DNA of 64,000 bases from DATATJ01 sp963789075 (GCA_963789075.1 CAWBJQ010000003.1:310001-374000), one strand, 5' to 3'; counted from the stretch's first letter, positions 1-9,810 are shown. Made by a program: numbers and translations. The notes: a model not told the origin generated them from the letters alone.

Positions 1-1489
1 CCGACTCCGGCCGGTGGTGCAGCAGCTTCGCGCACATCATCGGCGTCAGCGTGAGCGAGACGACGGCCGAAATGAGGATGGTCACGCTCAGTGTGATCGC
101 GAACTCACGAAAGAGCCGGCCGATGATGTCGCCCATGAACAGCAGGGGAATCAGCACGGCGACGAGCGACACCGTCAGCGACAGAATCGTGAAGCCGATC
201 TGCGCCGAGCCTTTGAGCGCGGCCTCGAGCGGGTCGTCGCCCGCTTCGATGTACCGCATGATGTTCTCGATCATCACGATCGCGTCGTCGACGACGAAGC
301 CGGTCGCGATGGTGAGCGCCATCAGCGTCAGGTTGTTGAGGCTGTAGCCGAGAAGGTGCATGACGCCGAACGTGCCGACGAGCGAGAGCGGCACGGCGAC
401 GCTGGGGATGATGGTCGCGGCGAGCGTGCGCAGGAAGAGGAAGATAACCATCACGACGAGCCCGATGGTGAGCATCAGCTCGAACTGCACGTCCTCGACG
501 GACGCGCGGATCGTGTGCGTGCGGTCGGTCAGGATCGACATCGAGACGTCGGTGGGGAGCGCGTCGCGGAGCTGCGGGAGCAGCGCTTTCACGCGGTCGA
601 CGACCGCGATGATGTTCGCGCCCGGCTGCCGCTGGATGTTCAGGACCACCGCCGGCGTGTCGTTCATCCACGCCGCCTGCCGCAGGTTCTCGGCGTCGTC
701 TACGATCGTCGCGACGTCCGAGAGGTGCACTGGTGCATCGTTTCGGTAGGCGAGGACGAGCGGGAGGTACTGCTCGCTCGTCAGCAGCTGGTCGTTCGCG
801 CCGATCGTGTAGGCCTGGTGGGCGCCGTCGAAATCACCCTTCGCCTGGTTGACGTTCGATTGCACGACGGCCGTGCGCACGTCCTCCATCGTGAGGCCGT
901 ACGAGGCGAGCGCCGTCGGGTTTACCTGGACGCGGACCGCGGGCTTCTGGCCGCCGCTGATGCTCACCAGTCCGACGCCTGGCAGCTGTGAGATCTTCTG
1001 CGCGAGGCGCGTGTCGGCGAAGTCCTCGATCTTGACGAGCGGCAGCGTCTTCGACGAGAGCGCCAGCGTCAGGATCGGCGCGTCGGCCGGATTCGTCTTG
1101 GTGTAGATCGGCGGGTTCGGGAGATCCTTCGGCAGGTAGGTGCTCGCCGCGTTGATGGCGGCCTGCACTTGTTGTTCGGCCACGTCGATGTTGAGATCGA
1201 GCGAGAACTGCAGCGTGATCACGGACGCGCCCGACGAGCTGCTCGACGTCATCTGGCTCAGCCCGGGGACCTGGCCGAATTGCCGCTCGAGCGGGGCGGT
1301 GATCGCCGACGCCATCACGTCGGGGCTGGCGCCTGGATAGAACGTCACGACTTGAATCGTCGGGTAGTCCACCTCGGGCAGCGCCGAGACCGGCAGCTGG
1401 AGATACGCGACGCAGCCGGCCAGCAGCAGGCCGACCATGAGGAGCGAGGTCGCGACCGGACGGAGAATGAACGGTCGGGAGAGACTCAC
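1..1489 (-). CDS. RND efflux transporter permease, MdtB/AcrB type (partial, N-terminal half)
   Basis: This is a proton-driven inner-membrane efflux pump that exports drugs or other small molecules through a tripartite complex. The GTG start at 1489 overlaps the stop of the upstream fusion-protein gene by four bases (GTGA), which fixes the start and shows translational coupling. About 496 codons are present and the gene runs off the left edge. Visible are the N-terminal membrane helix after SRPFILRPVATSLL, a porter domain, and the transmembrane stretch with GFVVDDAIVMIEN, which carries the Asp pair of the RND proton relay. Many residues match the MdtB/MdtC subfamily. The substrate cannot be read from the sequence. 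Confidence 0.93.
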   Translation of the reverse strand, partial: MSLSRPFILRPVATSLLMVGLLLAGCVAYLQLPVSALPEVDYPTIQVVTFYPGASPDVMASAITAPLERQFGQVPGLSQMTSSSSSGASVITLQFSLDLNIDVAEQQVQAAINAASTYLPKDLPNPPIYTKTNPADAPILTLALSSKTLPLVKIEDFADTRLAQKISQLPGVGLVSISGGQKPAVRVQVNPTALASYGLTMEDVRTAVVQSNVNQAKGDFDGAHQAYTIGANDQLLTSEQYLPLVLAYRNDAPVHLSDVATIVDDAENLRQAAWMNDTPAVVLNIQRQPGANIIAVVDRVKALLPQLRDALPTDVSMSILTDRTHTIRASVEDVQFELMLTIGLVVMVIFLFLRTLAATIIPSVAVPLSLVGTFGVMHLLGYSLNNLTLMALTIATGFVVDDAIVMIENIMRYIEAGDDPLEAALKGSAQIGFTILSLTVSLVAVLIPLLFMGDIIGRLFREFAITLSVTILISAVVSLTLTPMMCAKLLHHRPES

Positions 1490-2715
1490 TTATCGGTGGC
1501 CTTTGTGCCACGGCTTTTCTTGCCGGGCGCCTCGAGATTCTGTGGTGTCACTTTCGAACCCGGTTGCAGCTTGTCCACGCCGTCGGTGACCACGAGGTCG
1601 CCGGCCGCGAGACCGCTGGCAATCGCCGTCTCCTCGCCGTCGCTCAGGCCGACCGCCACCTCTTTGATCGCGACGGTGTTGTCCTTCTTCACGAGGTAGA
1701 CGAAGGTGCCCTCGGGGCTGTGCTGGATCGCCGCGCTCGGCACGATGACGGCGTCGCGCAGCGTGTCGACGAGCAGGCGGACGTTGACGAACTGGTTCGG
1801 AAAGAGCGTGTTGTCCTTGTTCGGGAAGATCGCCTTCAGCTTCACTGTGCCGGTGGTCTGGTCGATCTGGTTGTCGACGGTGAGGAGCGTCCCGCTCGAG
1901 AGCTTCGCCTTCAGGTCGCGGTCGAAGGCGTCGACCGACAGCTTGTTGGATTTGGCGCGGCGGAGCACCGGCTGCAGGCTGTCCTCGGGAATGGTGAACA
2001 CCACGGCGATCGGATCGACCTCGGTGATGACCAGCAGACCGGTCTGATCGCTCGCGTGGACCATGTTGCCGACGTCGACGAGCCGCAAGCCGATGCGTCC
2101 ACTGATCGGGGCAGTGATGCGGGCGTACGTGAGGCTGAGCTTGGCGCTGTCGATCTGCGCCTGGTCGGTTTTGATCACGCCCTCGGCCTGTCTGAGCGTG
2201 GCGGCCTGCGTATCCACCTGCTGCTTGGGCACGAGTCCGCGATGGGCGAGCGCCTCGTAACGCTGGAGATCGAGCTGCGCGTTCTCACGCGTGGCCTGAT
2301 CCTTGGCAGCCTGCCCCTCTGCCTGCGCGAGCTGCACCTGGAAGGGGCGCGGATCGATTTCGGCGAGCAGATCGCCCTGTTTGACGACCTGTCCTTCCGT
2401 GAACAACACGCGGAGCAGCTGGCCGTCGACGCGGCTGCGCACGGTGACCGTGTTGAGCGCAGTGGCCGTGCCGAGGGCCGTCAGGTCCATGCGCATGTCG
2501 CCGACTTTCGCCGCGGCGATGACGACCGGCACCGCCCGCGCGCCCGAGGATCCTTTACCCGCCCGCGGCGCCGCCGTCTTGGCCTCGCCGCGTGTGACGC
2601 GCGGAACCAGCAGATAGCCGGCAGGAATCGCCGCCGCGAGGACGAGGGCCCACGGCCACATTCGCCGCGATTTGTAAGGGGGTTGAGGGTCGTCCACCGG
2701 TGCGCTCTTCGGCAA
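1486..2715 (-). CDS. RND efflux periplasmic adaptor (membrane fusion protein, HlyD/MdtA type)
   Basis: This 409-residue adaptor links the inner-membrane RND pump to an outer-membrane channel. It has an N-terminal membrane anchor around residues 20-37, then barrel-sandwich and alpha-hairpin regions (a Gln/Ala-rich coiled coil around residues 120-190) and the beta-barrel and membrane-proximal domains typical of the family. It is the first gene of a two-gene operon with the permease. No outer-membrane factor is visible in the window. The length and motif order are normal for MdtA-like proteins. Confidence 0.93.
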   Translation of the reverse strand: MPKSAPVDDPQPPYKSRRMWPWALVLAAAIPAGYLLVPRVTRGEAKTAAPRAGKGSSGARAVPVVIAAAKVGDMRMDLTALGTATALNTVTVRSRVDGQLLRVLFTEGQVVKQGDLLAEIDPRPFQVQLAQAEGQAAKDQATRENAQLDLQRYEALAHRGLVPKQQVDTQAATLRQAEGVIKTDQAQIDSAKLSLTYARITAPISGRIGLRLVDVGNMVHASDQTGLLVITEVDPIAVVFTIPEDSLQPVLRRAKSNKLSVDAFDRDLKAKLSSGTLLTVDNQIDQTTGTVKLKAIFPNKDNTLFPNQFVNVRLLVDTLRDAVIVPSAAIQHSPEGTFVYLVKKDNTVAIKEVAVGLSDGEETAIASGLAAGDLVVTDGVDKLQPGSKVTPQNLEAPGKKSRGTKATDK

Positions 2716-2928
2716 AAAGATCTCCCAGGCGGGCTAGAGGATACACCAAATGGTCTGACCTTTCGAGCACCCGGGGGCGAATCCAGACATTGGCCGCGTA
2801 ATCAGCGACTTACGCGCGACCGCAACAGGCGCGCACCGTTCAACGCGAGATGCAGGATCACGCCCTGACTGTTCGTTCCGGGCTTCGCCGCGCCGGGCTC
2901 ATCCGGCAGCGCTGATGCTGGCGAATCG

Positions 2929-2958
2929 TGCATGCAATGCCTATAATGAATGCATGCA
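2929..2958 (+). promoter_or_regulatory. Promoter and probable VapB operator
   Basis: A perfect -10 hexamer TATAAT lies at 2942-2947, just ahead of the antitoxin start. It is flanked by two identical 8-bp palindromes TGCATGCA at 2929-2936 and 2951-2958, 22 bp apart, or about two helical turns. The second palindrome contains the ATG start codon. Autorepression by VapB or the VapBC complex at such sites is known for the family. Its action here is inferred. Confidence 0.6.
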
Positions 2959-3196
2959 GTACACCCTCCGTGGCATCCCGCCGGCCGTCGACAGCGCACT
3001 CCGCGAGCGCGCGCGTGCGGCCGGCACGAGCCTGAACGAAGCCGCTATCGATGCGTTGGCAGAGAGCTCCGGCATGGCCGGCAGCCCGCGAAAGCGACGA
3101 GATCTCGCGGATATCGCCGGGACATGGAAGGCAGATAAGGCCGTCGAGGCAGCCCTCGCCGATCAGGACAGAGTGGATGAGGATCTCTGGCGGTGA
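2954..3196 (+). CDS. vapB: VapB/FitA-type antitoxin
   Basis: This 80-residue antitoxin has an N-terminal ribbon-helix-helix-like segment (residues 1-35, with SLNEAAIDAL) that should bind its own operator. Its C-terminal tail, with RRDLADIAGTW and DEDLW, matches the toxin-neutralising tails of VapB proteins paired with PIN toxins. I chose the ATG at 2954 because the family begins with MxYTLRxxPPxVD. An in-frame ATG at 2915 would add a non-homologous extension across the -10 box. Its stop overlaps the toxin start by four bases. Confidence 0.88.
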   Translation: MQYTLRGIPPAVDSALRERARAAGTSLNEAAIDALAESSGMAGSPRKRRDLADIAGTWKADKAVEAALADQDRVDEDLWR

Positions 3197-3576
3197 GAAT
3201 TGCCCTCGACACGAATCGCTACGTCGATCTCTGCCGAGGGTCCGCCGAGACCGTGACGCTCCTGGAGGAAGCCGAGGCGATTCTGCTGCCCTTCGTCGTC
3301 GTCGGCGAGCTTCGGGCCGGCTTCGCGCACGGCCGCCGGCAGGCCGAGAACGAGCGGATCCTGAGACGGTTCCTCTTGAAAGACGGCGTGCGTGTGCTCT
3401 TTGCCGACGACCAGACGACCCACCATTACGCGTCCGTGTTCCGCCAGCTCCGGAAACAGGGCACACCGATTCCGACGAATGACATGTGGCTGGCTGCTCT
3501 GGTCCTGCAGCACAACCTTGCCCTGCACGCGCGAGACAAGCACTTCGATCACCTGCCGCAAATCGTCCGCGCGTGA
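3193..3576 (+). CDS. vapC: VapC-type PIN-domain ribonuclease toxin
   Basis: This 127-residue PIN-domain toxin cleaves RNA using Mg2+ held by conserved acidic residues. Candidates visible here are D6 in the ALDTN motif, E39 in VGEL, D97 in TNDMWLAA and D115/D119 near the C terminus. The GTG start at 3193 overlaps the VapB stop (GTGA), the usual coupling in these operons. The length is normal and there is no disruption, so the pair should be functional. Confidence 0.93.
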   Translation: MRIALDTNRYVDLCRGSAETVTLLEEAEAILLPFVVVGELRAGFAHGRRQAENERILRRFLLKDGVRVLFADDQTTHHYASVFRQLRKQGTPIPTNDMWLAALVLQHNLALHARDKHFDHLPQIVRA

Positions 3577-3586
3577 GCCGTCGAGA

Positions 3587-5817
3587 TTACCAGCGCCCGG
3601 CGTCCGTCGGCGTCGTCGTGAACAGTTGCGGCACCGAGTACGTCAGCACGGCGTTCAGATACTTATCCGAAATGATGACGGTCTTGTTCTTGCCGTTGAT
3701 GGTGACGCCGCGCGGATCGACCAGCTTCCCGTTCGGGCCGCCGATCGTATAGCGGGGCGCCGCGTTGCCGCTGTCGCCGATGCGCCAGACGCTCACGTAG
3801 GCCGGACCAACGCCGAAGATCAATCCCGACTCGGGATACACGGCGATGTTCTGCATCGATGCCATCCCGGTGATCACGCGCAGCGGTTTGGCGTTGCCGC
3901 TGGCGGTCCGATCGAAGATCGCCAGCTCAGAGGTCCGCTCGTCGCCCTGCGTTCGCGCCGTACGGCGTCGCGCTGACGACGATCAGGTTGTGCACCGGGT
4001 CGACGGCCACCGCTCGCGACGCGAGCATCGTCGTGTCGGGGCCTTCGAGGACGCGAATCGGCTTGACGTTCCCCTTGCCCTCGCGCGGAAAGACGAGCAG
4101 CTTCCGGCCCTCGGGCACGTAGATCTCGTTGTTGATCGGATCGACGCCCAGCCGATCGAGCGCGATGAGCTGCGTGTCGGGACCTTCGATGACGCGCTTG
4201 GGCGCGACCTGGCCGTCCGATTTGCCGTCGAACACCAGGATGCCCTGGCCGAACTGCTGCGGGACGAAGATCTCGTCGTGGATCGCGTCGTACGCGATCG
4301 CGTGCATCGTCCTGCCGAGCAGGGTCTTCTGTCCTTCAATCGCTCTCACTCGCCGCGCGTCTCCGTCCGCCAGACTGGCGAACACCGCAATCTGCGGATG
4401 CGCGACTCAATTCGGGACGAGAAGCTCTTCGCGCGTCGAATCGAACGCGACCGCGCCCGGGTTGCCGATCATCAGCGACGGCGCGTCCCGCGGCGCGCTG
4501 CGGATCGTGCGCTTCGGCGCCACGTTGCCGTTCGCGTCGAGCGGATAGACCGTGATGGTGTGCCCGCCGAAGTTGGCGACCCAGAGCTCGCCGTTCTTCG
4601 CGTCGACGAACACGCTGGTCGGATTGGCGAGGTCGGTCTTCGCGCCTTTCAGCACGCGCTTCGGTGCGGCGTTTCCACTGGCGTTGGCGTCGAAGACCAG
4701 CACCGAGGAGCCGGCATCGTTCGCCACGTAGAGCTCGCGGCGCTCCGCGTCGAACGCGAGACCGGTCGGCCAATCCAGCTGCGTGGCAGGACCCTGGATG
4801 ATGCGGACGGCAGGTGCGTTTCCGCTGTCGGTGCGGTGGTGCACGATGATTGACGGCGTATTCATCGTGCCGCTTCCAGGAATGGCGTACTCGCGGCCGA
4901 GCGGCCAGTTCGTCTTTCCGACATCCTGCCCGCCGGACGGCACGCCGGTGCGCTTCTCGATCGTCGCGCTCGCGTCGTGCGTCGATCCGTAGTTCGCAAC
5001 GAAGACCACGTCGTCTCGCGGGTCGATCACGATGCCGTGCGGATCGGCGATGCCGGTCTTGCTGCCCTGAAGGACGCGAATCGGCGACTCTTTTCCGTCC
5101 GCCTGCTTCCGGTAGGTGACGATGGCGCTGTCGTGCTGAATCGTGATCAGCATCTCCGAGTGCGCATTGTCGACGGTGATGCCGAACGCGCCGTGCGGCG
5201 TCTCGAGCAGGCGCCGCGGGGCGACGTCGCCGTTGCCGCCGTGCGCGAAGACGGCCATTTTGTTGCGCGTGTCGTTATTGGTCGCGTAGATGTCGCCCGA
5301 CTCAGGATCGACGTAGATGCCCGACTGAAACTCGATTTGCGTGTTCTCGCCGGCGATGGTCCGGATGGGCACCGTCCGCGAGTTCTCGGATGTGTTGTCC
5401 GTGCGGTTGAAGGCCAGAATCTGGAACAGGTTTTCGTCCGTGGCGATCACCTCGTTCCGGGCGACGTCGACCGCGACGGCCGCGAACGCGGCGTTGGGAT
5501 CGCGCACGGTCCGGAGCGGGTCGCCGCCGATCAGCTCTCCGCCGGGCCCGGCTGTCGATCGTCCGCGGCGTCCCTGCTGCTCCATCCGCTGCGCTGCGGC
5601 GCGCTGGACGCGCAGGTCGTCGACCTGCCAGTCCGTCGGCCACAGGCAGATAGTGCCTGCCGGTTCTGCCAGTGGCTCGCTCGCGATCAGCACGCCATCG
5701 CCGCTCGGGTGCAGGCGTTTGCCGCCCGTGGGCAGATCGACCCGAGAAAAAGACCAGCATGGCCCCAACGCCGACTCCGACAGCGGTACGCACCGTGATC
5801 TTCGAGAGTCTGTTCAT
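3587..5817 (-). CDS. Secreted NHL-like beta-propeller protein, disrupted (two frameshifts and one in-frame stop)
   Basis: The gene encodes a signal peptide (MNRLSKITVRTAVGVGVGAM) followed by many about 45-residue repeats of the type PxRVLxGPxTxLxxPxxxAVDPxxxEIYV, a multi-blade propeller found in secreted acidobacterial proteins. Binding partners are unknown. Three lesions interrupt it. There is a one-base shift in the T5 run near 5745, just after the signal peptide. There is an in-frame TGA at 4407-4409, where the family would carry Arg (CGA) in LVPNRVAHPQI. There is another shift near 3948 in a G run. All blades on either side remain well conserved, so sequencing error or very recent decay are both possible. 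Confidence 0.75.
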
Positions 5818-5956
5818 GGCATCCCCATCAAGGTTCGCAGAGTATACGCCGTCGGACGAAAATGGCGCGAGTCCGTATCCCGAAGGCGATTCGCTGCGTG
5901 GAGATCAATATGGACACTCACCCGAGGTGGATGCTCGTGGTAATTCGCCGAGGCCG

Positions 5957-7099
5957 CTACCCGCGAAGCTCACGCGCCGCGGCGACCATCGCGCCGACTT
6001 TCGCCGCCGCGGTCTCCCACGTGTTCATCGGCCGGTTCGAGAACGTGCCGAAGCCGCAATCGGGATTCAGGAAGATCTGGCCGGGCGCGTAGAAGCGAAG
6101 CGCGTCCTCGACCGCCGCGCGAATCGCGGCGCTCGATTCGACGGCGTCGGTCCGCGGGTTGACCACGCCCATGCCCAGCTCCTTGCCGCCGAACGGCATG
6201 AGATCGCCGGCGCGATCGGTCGCGTACTCGAGCACGAGCTGCGCGACATCGAGGCGCTCGAGATACGGCGCCAGCGGCTGATAGCCGCCGCTCAGCAGCG
6301 TCGCTTCATCGCGACTCCAGTTGCCCCGGCAGACGTGCACGCCGATCCGCACGTCCTGAACGCCCTCGACCACTCGGTTGATCAGCGACACGGCCAGCTC
6401 GAGCTCCTCGGCGGGATCCCGGCGCGCCGCCAGCGCCGCGCACATGAACGTGCGCGTGCGCCCCGGTGCAAACGCCACTTCGGTCAACACCGGCTCGTCG
6501 AATTGCACGAAGTCGACGCCCTCGGCGGCCAGCTCGGCGAGCTCGGCCCTCAGCATCGCCACGACGTCCTCCGCGAGCGCCTCCTTCGTCGGATAGAACG
6601 CGCGCGTCAGCTCGGAGACGAACATGGCCCTGGTGAGGAGGTACGGCCCGGGCAGCGTGACTTTCACCGGCCGATCGGTATGACGCTTCACGAACCGGAG
6701 ATCGTCAACGGCCAGCGGCTCGCGCCGTTCGATCTTCCCGGTACAGATCGGACTGCTGATCGAGTACGCCGGGACGTCGAGCGTCTGGAGGAGGCGCTCG
6801 AACCCGGCCTTGTCCTCGACGACGTCGAGCATTTCGGCGAGCGTCATCAGGCGCACGCCCGCCAGCTTCTCCGCGACGAACGAATAGAAGTTGTCGCGCC
6901 GCAGCTCGCCGTCGGTCACGATGTCGCAGCCGAGATCCTGCTGCAGCTGTAGCAGCTCGACCACGTCGGCGTCGACGATCCGATCGAGCTCGGCGCGGTC
7001 GATACGCCGCCGGCGAAACTGGCGCAGCGCCTCGGCGACCTTCGGCGGCCTGGGCCAGCTCCCGACCGTCGTCACCGGAAACAGCGGGAGCGCCCTCAC
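5957..7099 (-). CDS. MetE-like cobalamin-independent methyltransferase (C-terminal catalytic domain only)
   Basis: This 380-residue protein has the zinc-dependent catalytic barrel of MetE without its N-terminal half. It begins with the family motif TVGSWPRP. The zinc ligands are present: H255 and C257 in HVCRGN, E291 in LVLEYA and C348 in NPDCGFG. The D201-E202-P motif is also present. Such short homologues transfer methyl groups to thiols but often from donors other than methyltetrahydrofolate, so the true substrate is open. The GTG start at 7099 overlaps the upstream stop by four bases, and a much longer in-frame extension is antisense-like shadow. It is the last gene of a four-gene operon. 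Confidence 0.85.
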   Translation of the reverse strand: MRALPLFPVTTVGSWPRPPKVAEALRQFRRRRIDRAELDRIVDADVVELLQLQQDLGCDIVTDGELRRDNFYSFVAEKLAGVRLMTLAEMLDVVEDKAGFERLLQTLDVPAYSISSPICTGKIERREPLAVDDLRFVKRHTDRPVKVTLPGPYLLTRAMFVSELTRAFYPTKEALAEDVVAMLRAELAELAAEGVDFVQFDEPVLTEVAFAPGRTRTFMCAALAARRDPAEELELAVSLINRVVEGVQDVRIGVHVCRGNWSRDEATLLSGGYQPLAPYLERLDVAQLVLEYATDRAGDLMPFGGKELGMGVVNPRTDAVESSAAIRAAVEDALRFYAPGQIFLNPDCGFGTFSNRPMNTWETAAAKVGAMVAAARELRG

Positions 7100-7923
7100 G
7101 ATGACGCCGCCCGATCGAAGAAACGCTCGGAGGCGACGGCCGCGGTCAGCGGGCCGAAACCGCTGATCCGGCCGGGCAGCCACGCTTTCAGGCCTTCGAG
7201 ATCCATCATTTCCTGGTGCGCGGGATTGTCGTATCGCATCGCGAACAGCGCGTTGAGCCAGCGCCGCTCCGCGGTGGCGTCGAGGTCCTGGCGGACCGTG
7301 AAGACGCAGTGATCGAAACGGTCGGTCTCGGCGAGGATCGTGAATTGATCCGCGTCGATCGTGCCGTCCTTTGTCCAGCCGTCCCAGTTCAGATCGAGCA
7401 TCGCGCAGGCCGCTGCCTCGCCATTGCGCACGCACTCGAACGCGTCGCGCTCGCCGCCGACGTGATCACCGTGCTTGCCGACGAGCACGTCGAAGCGCCT
7501 GACGGTGAGGTCGACTCCAGGATCGAGGCCATCCCGGCGCAGCCGTTCGAGCGGAATGAGCGTGGCCTGCGGCGAGTCGATCGCGCCGGTCGCCAGCGTC
7601 TGATTTCGCAGGTCGGCCAGGCCCCGCACCGGTCCGCCGCGCCGCGCGACGAAATACGAGACGCGGTCCCGATCCGTGTCGCGCATGGCGATCGCGCGAC
7701 AGGTGCCGCCGGACCGGCGCTGCGCATCGACCCAGGCCAGCGGCGAGTTCCAGGCGACGTCGATCGCGCGGTCGAGCAGCGCGGTGACCTGTCCCTCGTA
7801 CGTGCTGTAGAACGCGACGTCGATCGGACACGTCTGCGACTCGAAGAAGTCGCGAATGATTTCCCAGATCACCGACACCTTGGGGTCGTACATCACCGCG
7901 CCCACCTTCAGCGGCCGGTCCAT
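7096..7923 (-). CDS. PhnD-like phosphate/phosphonate-type substrate-binding protein, no signal peptide
   Basis: This 275-residue protein has a type-II periplasmic-binding-protein fold of the PhnD family (PF12974 in my judgement). Early residues KVGAVMYDPKVSVIWE and the segment DVAWNSPLAW are typical. There is no hydrophobic leader, so it may act in the cytoplasm or as a ligand-binding enzyme-like protein rather than an ABC importer subunit. No permease or ATPase gene is nearby. Its ATG at 7923 overlaps the stop of the upstream dehydrogenase-like gene by one base, and its own stop overlaps the MetE-like start by four. Confidence 0.8.
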   Translation of the reverse strand: MDRPLKVGAVMYDPKVSVIWEIIRDFFESQTCPIDVAFYSTYEGQVTALLDRAIDVAWNSPLAWVDAQRRSGGTCRAIAMRDTDRDRVSYFVARRGGPVRGLADLRNQTLATGAIDSPQATLIPLERLRRDGLDPGVDLTVRRFDVLVGKHGDHVGGERDAFECVRNGEAAACAMLDLNWDGWTKDGTIDADQFTILAETDRFDHCVFTVRQDLDATAERRWLNALFAMRYDNPAHQEMMDLEGLKAWLPGRISGFGPLTAAVASERFFDRAASS

Positions 7924-9083
7924 CAGAACACCTCCAAGCCGCACAGCGCCCGTCCGATGAAGTCGTAGGCCTGATCGCTGGTCGGCGCCATCACGATCGG
8001 CGCCCGCGCGTCGCGGAACAGGCGCTCGATGCCGTGCGCGCCGCCGAACGCGGCGCCGCCGCAGGTGCGCATCGCCAGATCGGTCACGACGACGGCGGCT
8101 TCGGTTGCTGCGGCTTTGGCTTCGAGAACCATCAGCTGCGTGGCCGGCCCCGGCGACTCGAGCGAATCGAGGACGGCGCCGAGGTGCGCGCGCGCGCGAT
8201 CGGTCTCGATTCGCATCCGCGCGATCTGTGCGCGCAGCGTCGGCAGCTCCGCCAGCGAGCTGTCCATGTGCTCCAACCGCGCTTGCGTCACGTGCCCGAT
8301 CGTCGCCTGCACGGCCGCCTCCGCGATGCCTACGCCCACGGCGGCCGTGCCCACCTGGAACGCCGGCAGCACGACGCCGAGCATCATGTCGAGCCCCTTG
8401 CCGGGATCCGACAGCGCCCGGTCGGCGTTGACGGCCACGTTGTCGAGCGTCATCGGCGCGCTGGCGTTGCCGCGCATGCCGAGTCCGCGCCAGGCGCCGG
8501 CGACGCTGAGCCCCGCGTCTCCCCCGAGCACGAGGTAGATGGTGCTTTCGAGCGGTTTCGTCGCGCCCGCCGCGAGCGTCGAGATCACGTAGCCGTCCGC
8601 ATGGCCGGCGGAGGTCACGAACGACTTGCTGGCGTTCAAGCGGACGGCGCCGGTGCCCGCGCCGTCGTCGGCCTCGCGGCTCACCGGCGCCCAGAAATGG
8701 CTGCGCGATCCCTTCTCGCTGAACGCGAGCGTGGAGAGATGCCGCCCGGCGGCCGCCTCGCGAAGAAGGGGCTCCGTCTTGCCCGGCGCTGCCACGTAGC
8801 AGGCGATGCCGCACAGGTGCATCAGGTACACCATCGCCGTCGACGGGCAGCGCTGCGCCACGGCATCGATGGTCGCGGCCATCGTCCGCAGGCCGTGGCC
8901 GAGACCGCCGTACGCGGCAGGAATCGTCAGGCCGAGCAGTCCGCGTTCGCCGAGCGCCGCGATCGACTGACGGGGAAACGTCGCGTTCTGATCGACCGTC
9001 GCTGCCTGCGGCTTGATGTGCGCGTCCGCGACCGCGGTCGCGTCCGCGACGACCCGCTGCTGTTCATCGTTCAATCGGTACAT
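7923..9083 (-). CDS. Acyl-CoA dehydrogenase family flavoprotein
   Basis: This 386-residue protein has the acyl-CoA dehydrogenase fold. An N-terminal helical domain is followed by the flavin-contacting segment TLAFSEKGSRSHFW, a middle beta domain with RGLGMRGNASAP, and a C-terminal helical domain ending RLFRDARAPIVMAPTSDQ. It should bind FAD. Members of this branch also act as flavin monooxygenases on sulfur compounds (DszC/SfnB-like), which would suit the MetE-like and OsmC-like neighbours, but the substrate is inference. The start at 9083 is preceded by GGAG. It is the second gene of the operon. Confidence 0.87.
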   Translation of the reverse strand: MYRLNDEQQRVVADATAVADAHIKPQAATVDQNATFPRQSIAALGERGLLGLTIPAAYGGLGHGLRTMAATIDAVAQRCPSTAMVYLMHLCGIACYVAAPGKTEPLLREAAAGRHLSTLAFSEKGSRSHFWAPVSREADDGAGTGAVRLNASKSFVTSAGHADGYVISTLAAGATKPLESTIYLVLGGDAGLSVAGAWRGLGMRGNASAPMTLDNVAVNADRALSDPGKGLDMMLGVVLPAFQVGTAAVGVGIAEAAVQATIGHVTQARLEHMDSSLAELPTLRAQIARMRIETDRARAHLGAVLDSLESPGPATQLMVLEAKAAATEAAVVVTDLAMRTCGGAAFGGAHGIERLFRDARAPIVMAPTSDQAYDFIGRALCGLEVF

Positions 9084-9097
9084 GTCATATTCTCCAG

Positions 9098-9545
9098 TCA
9101 CGAAGTAAGGATCAGTTCGGTCGTCAAAGCCGATGCCGCCCGGAGCGTGCACACGAGCGGGAGCCGGTCGAGCATGTGCTGGAACAGCGTGCGGGTGGCC
9201 TCGGCGTCGCCGGACGCCACGAAGACCTTGATGTGAATGCGGGCGATCCTCGGCTGCCCCTGCTCGCCGATGACCTCGAGATAGGTGAGCCCGTTCTCCA
9301 GCTCGCCAGTGACCACTGCTTCGACGGCGTCGATCGCCAGCCGTCGCCTGTCCTGCAAACACACGAAGACCGTTGACCACCTCGCCGCCGACCGCGCCGA
9401 GGGCGTACTCGATCGCGGCGATGCGCGGCGACATTTCGTCGAGCTCCAGTGGCCGGCCGATCGAGAACTGGCGGCGGCCGACCGAGACCCGCGCGACGTC
9501 GGGGTCCGGAGCGGTCACCCGCAGGGAGATGGTGATGGCTTCCAT
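9098..9545 (-). CDS. OsmC family protein (one frameshift)
   Basis: This about 149-residue protein is of the OsmC/Ohr-like fold. It starts at an ATG at 9545 with GAGGATC upstream. The N-terminal part reads in one frame to NGLRV and the rest in another from CLQDRRRLAID, so a one-base change lies near 9358-9362. Two cysteines, one in the segment after NGLRV and one in LPLVCTL, sit where OsmC proteins keep their reactive pair. Thiol-dependent peroxide reduction is known for the family but is not proven here. The stop lies 14 bp before the next gene, so it opens the four-gene operon. Confidence 0.78.
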
Positions 9546-9810
9546 TCGTGTGGTGATCCTCGGATGCGCGTGCACGCGCGCACGCGATCTGTACGAGCGA
9601 CGGTTCTCGAGCGAGCGGACGGCGCAACGCGCCAGAAGGGGGACTATCAGGTGAAGCCGGAACCGTGGCGGGGCGATCTCATCGCAGAAGCGAATCGTAT
9701 CACCGTCTGCTCGACAATCGATGTCTTTGACAATCGGCGACCTGGAATATTTTGGCCAGGTGCGGCGGAGTCTGAGTGCGTGCGGTGGAAGGACAAGCAA
9801 TCGGCGAGAC

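Noticed and set aside
4407..4409. TGA as a selenocysteine codon in the propeller gene
   Set aside because: No SECIS-like hairpin directly after it, the family has Arg there, and the gene has other lesions.
7096..7923. PhnD-like gene as part of a phosphonate ABC importer
   Set aside because: No signal peptide, and no permease or ATPase gene is adjacent.
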